From: a virus
Length of the DNA stretch: 23,846 nt
Virus record (IMG/VR): IMGVR_UViG_3300045431_000138
Coordinates: 1-23,846 of that record
Direction: 5' to 3' (one strand)
Under the pieces are notes generated by a model. That model ran no database searches. It was not told the DNA's origin and was given only the letters and a program-made list of their open reading frames with translations. Positions within the stretch are counted from its first letter, which is position 1. Each line of letters opens with the position of its first letter. The position numbers were made by a program, and so were the translations under genes. Of the stretch, positions 1 through 6,167 are shown piece after piece.

Positions 1-234
1 AGTGAAACTAAAGTAGTTAATGAAACAAACGCTAAAACTGAAGTACCAACAGCAACAAAAGTAGAAACAAAAACTGAAGTAAAAACTGCACCAATAGCTG
101 AGGTAAAAGCTGACACTAAAGTTGAAATAAAACCAACTGAGGTTAAACAAGAAGTTAAACAAGAAGCACCTAGAAATAAATTAATAGATGGTGCGGTATC
201 AGCATTAGATAAAAATTTAGATTTTAGAGTGTAA
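1..234 (+). CDS. C-terminal part of a Lys/Glu/Thr-rich protein (5' truncated)
   Basis: An open frame runs from base 1 to a TAA at 232-234, giving 77 residues without a start, so this is the C-terminal end of a gene that begins upstream. The first ~60 residues are low complexity, with irregular repeats of the type KTEV / KVETK / VKQE, rich in Lys, Glu, Thr and Val and probably disordered. The last ~18 residues (RNKLIDGAVSALDKNLDFRV) look more ordered. No family is recognised. The next gene starts 7 bases downstream, so it probably shares a transcript with the small virion genes that follow. Confidence 0.7.
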   Translation, partial: SETKVVNETNAKTEVPTATKVETKTEVKTAPIAEVKADTKVEIKPTEVKQEVKQEAPRNKLIDGAVSALDKNLDFRV

Positions 235-241
235 ATAAAAA

Positions 242-571
242 ATGGAAGAAAACTTTAAGAAAAAAATATTAAAAAAACTATCAGCTCCTATATCGGATTA
301 TTTAAAAAAGAAAAAAACTTTAAATAGTGAAGTCGATCCTGGAGAATATGATAGCGAAGGATCTATGGCTAAAAGCCAGTTGACTTCAATATTAAATAAT
401 GCTAAAGAGATAAAAGAAATGCTTTCTGATAATGATAATTTACCTGAATGGGTTCAGAGTAAAATTACAAAAGCAGAAGATTATATATCTACATGTAAAA
501 ATTATTTACAATCAGAAAAGACAGAAAAATCTGAAAGTACAAGTTTTAAAGAATACGCAAAAGAAATTTAA
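242..571 (+). CDS. Conserved small phage protein, probably virion-associated
   Basis: 109 residues with a basic N-terminus (KKKILKKL, then a KKKK run) and a helical core from about residue 40. The core segment, MAKSQLTSILNNAKEI followed by a NLPEWVQSKITKAEDYI-type stretch, resembles a segment I recall from many T4-like and marine phage proteins (AKxQL...LPxWVQxKIxxAxDYI). Its biochemical role is not known to me. The C-terminal ~20 residues are Lys/Glu/Ser rich. It sits between a low-complexity C-terminus and a small structural-type protein, which suggests a late or virion role. The single ATG at 242 is the obvious start. Function is inference; reality of the gene is well supported. Confidence 0.8.
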   Translation: MEENFKKKILKKLSAPISDYLKKKKTLNSEVDPGEYDSEGSMAKSQLTSILNNAKEIKEMLSDNDNLPEWVQSKITKAEDYISTCKNYLQSEKTEKSESTSFKEYAKEI

Positions 572-595
572 GAATTGAATTTTTTATTATCTATA

Positions 596-613
596 TTATA
601 TATGCATATATAA
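596..613. repeat. 18-bp perfect palindrome in a 57-bp gap
   Basis: TTATATATGCATATATAA reads identically on both strands and lies in the 57-base gap before the gene at 629. It overlaps TATAAACA (609-616), one mismatch from the T4 late promoter -10 box TATAAATA. A start site from that box would fall inside or just past the Shine-Dalgarno AAAAGGAAA, so a promoter role is doubtful. It could be an RNA hairpin or protein-binding site. AT-rich palindromes of this size can arise by chance in such DNA. Confidence 0.35.
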
Positions 614-628
614 ACAAAAGGAAATACA

Positions 629-1096
629 ATGGCACTATTTGGAAACAAAGACACAAAAGCAATAACAGGTACAGTTGATGTGACTAACGGGTCACCAACT
701 TTAACTGGTACTGGAACTACATTTACTACTGAATTAAAAACAGGAAACAGTGTAGTAATAGCATCAGTTGAATACAAAGTTATTTCTATTACGTCTAATA
801 CAGTAGCGACATTGCATAAAAACTACGCTGCTGCTACAGCTGCAGGTCTTACTATATCTGCAAACGAACAGCCTGCTTTTGTAGCAGATGCTGATCTCGC
901 ACATGTTTATGGTGTAGACACAACAGAAGCTGGTGTAGCTGCAAACAGAGCAAAAGGTCTTCACACACCAGGATGGGTTAAATATAAAACTTATACTGAT
1001 GCTCAAAACACAACAAGACATAAGTCTGAAGTTTTAGTTGCTATGTCGTCTATAACTGGTGATGCTGCAGATGATGCAGTTGTCGCTGATAGTTAA
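629..1096 (+). CDS. Small phage structural protein with beta-rich N-terminal domain
   Basis: 155 residues. Residues ~13-75 have the pattern of a small beta-sandwich module found in phage virion proteins: GTVDVTNGSPTLTGTGTTF, a GNSVVIASVEYKVISI-type pair of strands, then NTVATLHKNY and GLTI. The C-terminal part (GVDTTEAGVAANRAKGLHTP GW, then KTYTDAQNTTRHKSEVLVAM) resembles, from memory, small structural proteins of marine T4-like cyanophages and pelagiphages. A good Shine-Dalgarno (AAAAGGAAA) precedes the ATG at 629. An 18-bp palindrome lies upstream and a strong hairpin follows at 1122-1149, so it may be a separately controlled, abundant virion or decoration protein. The exact virion position is unknown. 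Confidence 0.75.
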   Translation: MALFGNKDTKAITGTVDVTNGSPTLTGTGTTFTTELKTGNSVVIASVEYKVISITSNTVATLHKNYAAATAAGLTISANEQPAFVADADLAHVYGVDTTEAGVAANRAKGLHTPGWVKYKTYTDAQNTTRHKSEVLVAMSSITGDAADDAVVADS

Positions 1097-1121
1097 TAAA
1101 TAATTAAACAATCCTAGAGTT

Positions 1122-1149
1122 GGGGTGATTAGATACAAATAATCACCCC
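1122..1149 (+). terminator. 10-bp GC-rich hairpin, possible terminator or processing site
   Basis: GGGGTGATTA (1122-1131) pairs perfectly with TAATCACCCC (1140-1149) across an 8-base loop. In DNA this AT-rich a 10-bp stem with four G-C pairs at its base stands out. It lies in the 80-base gap between two structural-type genes. No T-run follows (CTCTATAACATTTAATAGGAG comes next, leading into the Shine-Dalgarno of the next gene), so it is not a canonical intrinsic terminator. It may give partial termination, block 3' exonucleases, or be an RNase site that sets different levels for the two virion genes. Confidence 0.5.
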
Positions 1150-1176
1150 CTCTATAACATTTAATAGGAGAAAACA

Positions 1177-1770
1177 ATGGCTGATCAAAAGATATCAGAT
1201 TTAACCGCTGCATCAAGTGCTGCTGGTGCAGATCTATTTACACTCGTACAGGGTGGTTCAAACAAAAAAATAACAATAACAAATTTTCTAGCAAACTTGA
1301 ATTCTGCTGTAATAGTAAATTCAAATGGAGCTGACCAAGATACTCGTATATCTGGAGATAACGATAACAATTTAATATTTGTTGACGCATCTACTGATAA
1401 AGTCGGTATCGGAGTTTCAACACCATCTGAAAAATTAGATGTTGCAGGTAATTTAGCAATATCAAATGGATTTTTACGTTATTCACAAACAGCACAAGCT
1501 GCGACTGGTAATGCTGCTGCGAGTTTATCGACAGCAATAACTAACTTTACATTGTCATCAGGTGGTGATTCTTTATCACTTGCTGCAGGATCAACAGGTC
1601 AAGTTAAGATTATAAATGTAATAGCAGGTGCTGGTAACGTATCAATTAACGTTGCTGCTCGAGTAGGTTTTACAACCATCAATAGTAATACTGTTGGTGC
1701 ATCGATTACATTGTTAGCATTAGCTAGTGGATGGATTATTCTATCAGCTAGAAATATGACAATCGTATAA
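1177..1770 (+). CDS. Tail fibre / appendage-like structural protein
   Basis: 197 residues. The N-terminus MADQKISDLTAASSAAGADL resembles the KISDLTAA-type opening of many phage appendage proteins. Around residues 70-92 (DASTDKVGIGVSTPSEKLDV AG) it carries the VGIGTxxPxxKLDVxG motif common in phage fibre proteins, often just ahead of a C-terminal intramolecular chaperone domain. Here no S74-type chaperone follows: the remaining ~100 residues are Ser/Ala/Gly/Thr-rich beta-type sequence. At 197 aa it is much shorter than a typical fibre, so it may be a fibre tip, whisker-like or decoration protein. A strong TAGGAG Shine-Dalgarno precedes the ATG. Confidence 0.75.
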   Translation: MADQKISDLTAASSAAGADLFTLVQGGSNKKITITNFLANLNSAVIVNSNGADQDTRISGDNDNNLIFVDASTDKVGIGVSTPSEKLDVAGNLAISNGFLRYSQTAQAATGNAAASLSTAITNFTLSSGGDSLSLAAGSTGQVKIINVIAGAGNVSINVAARVGFTTINSNTVGASITLLALASGWIILSARNMTIV

Positions 1771-1792
1771 TTATATAATTAAGGTTTAAATT

Positions 1793-2014
1793 ATGACATA
1801 TGATGTAAAAAATAAAATTGAAGAATATTCTAATATACTGAAAGAAAAACAAAGTTTTTTAATTCAACTTCGAAGTACAACAGCTCAAACTATAAAAGAA
1901 ATTGATATGTTGACTGGTGCTGTACAAGCATTAAATGAAGTAATTAATTCAACTAAAATAAAAGAAGAATCTTCAACCAAAGATAATGACAGAGCAGAAA
2001 CTAACGGAAAATAA
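1793..2014 (+). CDS. Small coiled-coil hypothetical protein
   Basis: 73 residues, almost entirely helical by composition: KNKIEEYSNILKEKQSFLIQ followed by a heptad-like region to about residue 50, then a polar Lys/Glu/Asp/Thr tail. No family is recognised. The 3' end overlaps the next gene (start 1986) by 29 bases in another frame, so the two are probably translationally coupled. AAGG at 1782-1785 may be a weak Shine-Dalgarno. Confidence 0.65.
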   Translation: MTYDVKNKIEEYSNILKEKQSFLIQLRSTTAQTIKEIDMLTGAVQALNEVINSTKIKEESSTKDNDRAETNGK

Positions 2015-2375
2015 TTTCCTAAGTTATGCTATTAAAAATTATGATAATCCTACTATTGGGAATTTATCAGAATTTGAAGATGATTTAAAAAGATTTATTC
2101 ATCTTTCTAAACTGTTAAAAAGGTATAAACTTTCTTCAAATGTAGAAGATTTAAAAGAAAGACTTATATTAAATCATATAATTATTATCTATAATCTTTG
2201 GCAACAGTCTGCGACAAAAATGTTGTTTTTTAAGATAGGTGAAGAAAATTGGAATATTTTAATTCCTTTTCTTGCTTATCTTGGAAGACTGCCTGAGTTT
2301 ATTCCAAACACAGCAGTTCGTACAACAAGTTTGCCGATTGATGAAAATGTACAAAAAAAATTAAGAGAGATATAA
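1986..2375 (+). CDS. Conserved T4-like phage hypothetical protein
   Basis: 129 residues. The ENNFLSYAIKNYDNP start, FEDDLKRFIHLSKLLKRYK and LKERLILNHIIIIYNLW segments, then MLFFKIGEENW and a FLAYLGRLPE segment, match what I recall of a conserved hypothetical family in marine T4-like phages (NFLxYAxxxYDNP...EFEEDLKRF...LKERLILNHxIxxYN). The function of the family is not known to me. It overlaps the upstream gene by 29 bases, and its TAA shares a base with the next ATG (TAATG at 2373-2377), which indicates tight translational coupling. Confidence 0.8.
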   Translation: MTEQKLTENNFLSYAIKNYDNPTIGNLSEFEDDLKRFIHLSKLLKRYKLSSNVEDLKERLILNHIIIIYNLWQQSATKMLFFKIGEENWNILIPFLAYLGRLPEFIPNTAVRTTSLPIDENVQKKLREI

Positions 2376-3136
2376 TGGCAAATTTAGTAGTAGATAATCT
2401 TATTGCTTTAAGAATTTTATATTTGCTTGTAACACCTTTCGTAAAAACAAAAGCATACGAATATAAAATTATTGACGATAAAGGGAATTATCTTAAAAAA
2501 TATTCAGAATTAAAAACAACAGCAGAACGTCAATCGTTTTCATATTTACATAGATTAGTTTTTAAACTAAAAAGATTATTAGCAAAACTGCCAGGAGGAG
2601 ACAATCGTCTTAAATCTTTAGTTGCAGCATTATATTTAATTAAAGAGTTTTATATTAAGAAAGAATCATTATATCTTGTTGAGTCAAGATACAATGAGTT
2701 ATTATTATCTAACGAAACACTGAGTAAAGACGAACAAGAAGTTAAAGAATTTTTAAATGATTTTTATTTAATTGAAAAAGTGAATGAAGACATAGCAAAT
2801 GTTTCAGGTGTTGGTGTAAGTACAGACCAACCAGTTGTATCTAAAAAAGCTGCAAGACGTTATGCTATGTTTAATGTAAAAGATGCAGTATATAATAAAT
2901 TTAAAAATGGTAAAACTAAATGGACTCGTTGGTCTGAATATTTAAACTTAGAGGATGAAGGGGAGGCAATGATTTATAACTTTGCTCGTAAAAATCCTAA
3001 AGGAATTATAGTTTTAAAAAATGGTAATAATATAAAAGCGATTAGGTTTAATCGTTTTGGTGGTGGTAATTGGTCTTCAATTACAAGAAGTAAAGAATCA
3101 GATATAGCAAATGTAGTAGCAACAGAATTAAATTAA
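2375..3136 (+). CDS. Conserved T4-like phage hypothetical protein, ~250 aa
   Basis: 253 residues. The N-terminal ~100 residues (NLIALRILYLLVTPFVKT, FSYLHRLVFKLKRLLAKLPG GDNRLKSLVAALYLIKEF) form a helical, basic domain whose pattern I recall from a conserved hypothetical protein of marine T4-like phages. The C-terminal half is less familiar and contains an Arg/Trp-rich stretch (KTKWTRWSEYLN) and FARKNPKGIIVLKNGNNI. It directly follows the gene ending at 2375 and precedes the spanin block by 3 bases. Neighbours suggest late expression; a catalytic function is not visible. Confidence 0.75.
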   Translation: MANLVVDNLIALRILYLLVTPFVKTKAYEYKIIDDKGNYLKKYSELKTTAERQSFSYLHRLVFKLKRLLAKLPGGDNRLKSLVAALYLIKEFYIKKESLYLVESRYNELLLSNETLSKDEQEVKEFLNDFYLIEKVNEDIANVSGVGVSTDQPVVSKKAARRYAMFNVKDAVYNKFKNGKTKWTRWSEYLNLEDEGEAMIYNFARKNPKGIIVLKNGNNIKAIRFNRFGGGNWSSITRSKESDIANVVATELN

Positions 3137-3139
3137 TTT

Positions 3140-3802
3140 ATGTTTGAATTTTTAAGTATAAAGTCATTAAGTAGTTTTTTTACATTATCTACATTGTTAA
3201 CATTTATACCTGACTTTGTATTTCATGGAATATTTCTTACAGGTCTTGTAGGATTTATAATTACATCTATTCCTCTTATACCAATCCCAATGAAGTTTTT
3301 ATATCGTATAATTTTTTTAATTTTATTGATAGGAGGAACTTGGTTAGAAGGATTAAATTATGCGGTTAGCTCTTCTAATACTAAAAAGATATTAAAAGAA
3401 AGTAAAGATAAAATAAAAACATACGAAAAACAAATAAAAGACTTATCTGAAGCATCAGATAAAAATTTAGAAAGAATAGTTAAAAAAATAAATGAAAGAG
3501 GTGAAAATGTTCATGATAAAATATCAAAGATTATTCCTGATAGTCTTAATAAGCAGTGTGCTCTTCCTTATGATGTCAAATTGCTCCATAATGAAGCCAT
3601 CACAGGGTTCTCCGAAATACCCAACTCCACCAGAGGTGCTGATGGAAAATCCAAAACAAATGAAAACGATAAAGTAGAATTAAGAACATTATTAGAAACA
3701 ACTGTAGATAATTATACAGAATGTAATATAATACGTGAAAAATTAATCGCTTTACAAGCTTGGGTAAGAGAAGCAGAAAGATTAAATAAAAATGTCAAAT
3801 AA
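3140..3802 (+). CDS. Rz-like inner-membrane spanin (i-spanin)
   Basis: 220 residues. Up to three hydrophobic segments (about 8-25, 28-48 and 53-70) are followed by a Lys/Glu-rich coiled coil (about 80-135) and a C-terminal region with LLETTVDNYTEC and LIALQAWVREAE (residues ~184-213). The NYxxC...LxxLQxWV pattern is the C-terminal signature I associate with Rz-type spanins. In lysis, i-spanins sit in the inner membrane and bridge to an outer-membrane lipoprotein to fuse the membranes. An odd number of membrane segments would place the coiled coil in the periplasm, as required. Most Rz proteins have only one such segment, so the extra hydrophobic N-terminus is unusual. A lipoprotein ORF lies inside this gene in the +1 frame, as in Rz/Rz1 pairs. 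The stop overlaps the next start by 11 bases. Confidence 0.75.
   Translation: MFEFLSIKSLSSFFTLSTLLTFIPDFVFHGIFLTGLVGFIITSIPLIPIPMKFLYRIIFLILLIGGTWLEGLNYAVSSSNTKKILKESKDKIKTYEKQIKDLSEASDKNLERIVKKINERGENVHDKISKIIPDSLNKQCALPYDVKLLHNEAITGFSEIPNSTRGADGKSKTNENDKVELRTLLETTVDNYTECNIIREKLIALQAWVREAERLNKNVK
3507..3677 (+). CDS. Rz1-like outer-membrane spanin lipoprotein, nested inside the Rz-like gene
   Basis: 56 residues, wholly inside the i-spanin gene in the +1 frame. The ATG at 3507 is preferred over 3492 because AGAGG (3497-3501) lies 5 bases upstream. The protein has a short basic N-region (MFMIKYQR), a hydrophobic core, then a Cys at residue 26 in the context LMMSNC, and a short Pro-rich mature part (SPKYPTPPEVLMENPKQM). 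A small Pro-rich lipoprotein nested in Rz is the hallmark of Rz1 o-spanins. The residue before the Cys is Asn rather than Gly/Ala/Ser, so the lipobox is imperfect. The PPEVLMxxP tail fits o-spanins I recall. A chance out-of-frame ORF with signal, Cys and Pro-rich tail at exactly this place is unlikely. Confidence 0.7.
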   Translation: MFMIKYQRLFLIVLISSVLFLMMSNCSIMKPSQGSPKYPTPPEVLMENPKQMKTIK

Positions 3803-4229
3803 CAATGAAAACGGAAACGGAAACGGAACTGTTAAATCACGTTTCGTTAAAGTAGTGGCTGACATTGACTTACTTAAAATATTATTAAGTAAACTTGATA
3901 AAAATGTAGACAAATTAGCAGATGCTTCAGTAGAAGTAAGTAAGTTAATTTCCAAACATGAAGTAAGGATTGAAAATAACGAACAAAAATCTGAGAATTT
4001 AAATAGTGAGATACACGAATTAAATATGCGTATAATGGAAATACATAAAGAAATTAAAGAAGTAAGTAATCATTTATCAAATACTAGTTCAAGTAGTATT
4101 GAGAAATTATCGAACCAAGTACATAATATTGAACGTTGGAAATGGTATGCTGCAGGTGCTATTTTAGCAATTACCGTTGGTGTGGAATATAAGAATATAG
4201 CCGAAATATTATTAAAAATCTTTAGTTAA
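3792..4229 (+). CDS. XhlA-like coiled-coil protein with C-terminal membrane segment, possible holin component
   Basis: 145 residues: a polar Asn/Gly-rich start, a long amphipathic coiled coil (about 25-115, with segments such as LSKLDKNVDKLADASVEVSK), a conserved-looking IERWKWYAAGAI junction, and one hydrophobic segment (about 117-132) before a short amphipathic end. This coiled coil - IExW - membrane layout is that of XhlA/haemolysin-type phage proteins and similar small phage membrane proteins. Position directly after the two spanin genes (11-base overlap with Rz) supports a lysis role, either holin or holin modulator. No endolysin is in the window. Holin assignment is inference. Confidence 0.6.
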   Translation: MSNNNENGNGNGTVKSRFVKVVADIDLLKILLSKLDKNVDKLADASVEVSKLISKHEVRIENNEQKSENLNSEIHELNMRIMEIHKEIKEVSNHLSNTSSSSIEKLSNQVHNIERWKWYAAGAILAITVGVEYKNIAEILLKIFS

Positions 4230-4234
4230 AGGGC

Positions 4235-4263
4235 TTTACATACAAATTAAAACATAGTATAAT
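4235..4263 (+). promoter_or_regulatory. Sigma70-like promoter P1 (upstream of primase)
   Basis: TTTACA at 4235-4240 and a perfect TATAAT at 4258-4263 are separated by exactly 17 bases. The flanks (CTTTACATACAA ... ATAGTATAATAT) recur at 15971-16002. It lies in the 73-base gap after the lysis block, where a new transcription unit for the replication genes is expected. The predicted transcript start is near 4270, giving a leader of about 33 bases. Confidence 0.8.
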
Positions 4264-4264
4264 A

Positions 4265-4293
4265 TTTACATAGAAGTTAAAATATAATATAAT
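4265..4293 (+). promoter_or_regulatory. Sigma70-like promoter P2, tandem copy 30 bp after P1
   Basis: TTTACA at 4265-4270 and TATAAT at 4288-4293, again with a 17-base spacer; another TATAAT at 4283-4288 overlaps it. The -35 follows P1's -10 by one base, so the whole promoter is repeated with a 30-bp period. The predicted start (~4300) is only about 3 bases before the primase ATG at 4303, so this transcript would be nearly leaderless. Confidence 0.75.
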
Positions 4294-4302
4294 ATTATCG
4301 TT

Positions 4303-5352
4303 ATGTTGTTTACTGACATTAAATATGTTGAATTAGTAGCTCCTAAATTAAGGAACTTTAAAAAGAAAAATACTTATCTTTGGAATTTTAGTTGTCCAAT
4401 ATGTAAAGATTCCAAACGTAATATATTAAAAGCTAGAGGGTTTATATATAAAATAAAAAATAATTTAAACTTTAAATGCCATAATTGTGGTGCGAGTATG
4501 GGGTTTAGTAATTTTTTAAAATTCGTAGATTCTAGATTAGAAAATGAATACAATATTGAAAAATATAAAAGCAATTCTAAAGTCGGATTTTTTAAAGAAC
4601 CGATTAAAGACTTCTTTGACCAATTTGACAAACCTAAACAAGAGGATAAGAGAACAGATAAGAGAGAAATTATATCTGGTCTTCCTAATGCTGAGTGCGC
4701 AACCTCTTTCCAAAGTGAACACCCTGTTCAAAAATACTTATCAAAACGTAAAATACCAACTGAATACTTTGCATCTTTATATTGGGTTAATACATTTAAA
4801 AAATGGGTTAATGAAAATATTGCGCCAAAGTTTGCTTCGACTGAAGAAGATCATCCTAGATTAGTAATACCATTTTATGATAAGAAAAAGAATTTACTTG
4901 CGATACAGGGGCGTACTTTAGGAAAAGAGTTACCAAAGTATTATACAATTAAAACAAATGAAAAAAACGAAAAAATATTTGGTTTAGATAAATTAGATGA
5001 AAGTAAAACTATTTATGCTGTTGAAGGACCAATCGATAGTATGTTTTTACCAAATGCTGTTGCTGTTGCAGGTACTTCTTTTGATAGTAAAAGACTTTTA
5101 AAAAATAAAGAAAGAGTAATCGTAATAATAGATAATGAACCAAGAAATGTTGAGGTTTGTAAATCAATATATAAATGTATGAAATTGGGTTATGGAGTTT
5201 GTTTATTTCCTTCAAATATATCTGGTAAAGATATAAATGAAATAGTTTTAAAACAACCTAAATTAAATATAGTAAATTTAATTAATGAAAATACGTATCG
5301 TGGTCTAGAGGCAGAACTTGCTTTTAATAAATGGATACGTTGTAAAATATAA
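4303..5352 (+). CDS. 61: DNA primase, T4 gp61-like
   Basis: 349 residues, close to T4 gp61 in size. It makes RNA primers for lagging-strand synthesis with the replicative helicase. An N-terminal zinc ribbon has C31-P-I-C34 and C59-H-N-C62 (FKCHNCGASMGFSNFLK), matching the phage primase zinc motif used in template recognition. The TOPRIM part has IYAVEGPIDSMFLPNAVAVA with E241 and a strand ending in VIIDNE (D277), then GKDINE (D310). The first line (KYVELVAPKLRNFKKK) also fits the gp61 family I recall from marine T4-like phages. Two tandem promoters lie immediately upstream, and there is no Shine-Dalgarno before ATG 4303. The following gene starts 7 bases after the stop. Confidence 0.92.
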   Translation: MLFTDIKYVELVAPKLRNFKKKNTYLWNFSCPICKDSKRNILKARGFIYKIKNNLNFKCHNCGASMGFSNFLKFVDSRLENEYNIEKYKSNSKVGFFKEPIKDFFDQFDKPKQEDKRTDKREIISGLPNAECATSFQSEHPVQKYLSKRKIPTEYFASLYWVNTFKKWVNENIAPKFASTEEDHPRLVIPFYDKKKNLLAIQGRTLGKELPKYYTIKTNEKNEKIFGLDKLDESKTIYAVEGPIDSMFLPNAVAVAGTSFDSKRLLKNKERVIVIIDNEPRNVEVCKSIYKCMKLGYGVCLFPSNISGKDINEIVLKQPKLNIVNLINENTYRGLEAELAFNKWIRCKI

Positions 5353-5359
5353 AGGAAAC

Positions 5360-5725
5360 ATGAGCGACAATAATAATACGATCGATATAACTAAAATACA
5401 AGAACAACAAAGACGTATAGAGCAAGAACAAAACGTTCTTCTTCAACCTCTTTGGAGATCAATTATGAATATTAAAACACCTAGACAAGCTATCTCTTGT
5501 GCTTCTGCGATGATAGTTGCTGGTAAAGATTTATTAGTTTTAGAATTAGGTGCTGATACTGCTAAAAACTTTATAGATAATTTAAAGTATGATACTCTTG
5601 ACTTAGTTACAAGCAAGAAAATAGAAATACAAAATGAATTAGATAAAATAGCAAAAGAAGCTGTTTCACCTACAGTAGTCAAAGCTGACTTTACAAAGAA
5701 AAAAGAAAAAGAAATTACTGAATAA
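5360..5725 (+). CDS. Hypothetical protein, mostly helical
   Basis: 121 residues from ATG 5360, chosen because AAAGGAAA lies just upstream and it follows the primase stop; an in-frame ATG at 5318 would overlap primase by 35 bases without a clear ribosome site. The N-terminus is Asn/Gln/Glu-rich (IQEQQRRIEQEQNV), the middle hydrophobic and helical (ISCASAMIVAGKDLLVLELG) and the end a Lys/Glu-rich tail. The middle is not hydrophobic enough for a confident membrane helix. No family is recognised. It probably belongs to the primase transcription unit. Confidence 0.65.
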   Translation: MSDNNNTIDITKIQEQQRRIEQEQNVLLQPLWRSIMNIKTPRQAISCASAMIVAGKDLLVLELGADTAKNFIDNLKYDTLDLVTSKKIEIQNELDKIAKEAVSPTVVKADFTKKKEKEITE

Positions 5726-5729
5726 TTAA

Positions 5730-5939
5730 ATGTTAAATTGGTTATTTTTTACTATACCTGCAAACAGAAGAGTTCATTACTTTTTTTGTTTATGTCTTGT
5801 TATATGGATTATACCTGAGTACTTATTTAAAATGCAGTTTACAATGTTAATGCAGTTTATAAACTTCATAACATTTGATATATTATATTACCGTATGTTG
5901 TTAATTGAATCACAATTCAAAGATGGAGATGATGATTAA
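5730..5939 (+). CDS. Small membrane protein
   Basis: 69 residues with two hydrophobic stretches, about 16-33 (HYFFCLCLVIWIIPEYLF) and 36-56, and an acidic C-terminus (KDGDDD). It reads as a two-pass inner-membrane protein or one long hairpin. The stop TAA (5937-5939) abuts the next ATG at 5940. No Shine-Dalgarno is obvious. Family and role are not recognised. Confidence 0.6.
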   Translation: MLNWLFFTIPANRRVHYFFCLCLVIWIIPEYLFKMQFTMLMQFINFITFDILYYRMLLIESQFKDGDDD

Positions 5940-6167
5940 ATGCCTAGATATAATATAAAAGATTTTACAATAGGTCATAACGAAGAAACGTTTCAATTTT
6001 TTACAGACTTAGCAAAACGACATAAAGCACTAGTGCTTGAACAAGATAAATTAATGAAAGATGTGTCTAGTATTGAAAAGTTAGATATAACAGAGACACT
6101 TGATATTATAAGAAAAGCGGAACAAAATTTAAAAGAGAAAGAATTAAAAGATAAACAAAATGAATAA
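5940..6167 (+). CDS. Small hypothetical protein
   Basis: 75 residues, charged and helical, starting with MPRYNIKDFTIGHNEETFQF. The second half is Lys/Glu-rich and coiled-coil-like. It abuts the previous stop and overlaps the next gene by 8 bases (start 6160), so it is coupled on both sides. No family is recognised. Confidence 0.6.
   Translation: MPRYNIKDFTIGHNEETFQFFTDLAKRHKALVLEQDKLMKDVSSIEKLDITETLDIIRKAEQNLKEKELKDKQNE

Noticed and set aside
1-234. CRISPR-like or tandem DNA repeats in the first 234 bases
   Set aside because: The repetition is irregular, codon-based (Lys/Glu/Thr/Val) and in a continuous reading frame, so it is low-complexity protein sequence. No CRISPR array was seen anywhere in the window.
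568-1370. Several - strand ORFs of 60-85 residues opposite the structural genes
   Set aside because: They mirror good + strand genes, are Ser/Cys/Ile-rich as expected for antisense of such sequence, and no - strand promoter or ribosome site is seen. No - strand gene in the window was accepted.
4544-4864. 106-residue + strand ORF inside the primase gene
   Set aside because: It is in another frame of a clearly recognised primase with zinc and TOPRIM motifs, is low-complexity Lys/Leu/Asn sequence and has no ribosome site.
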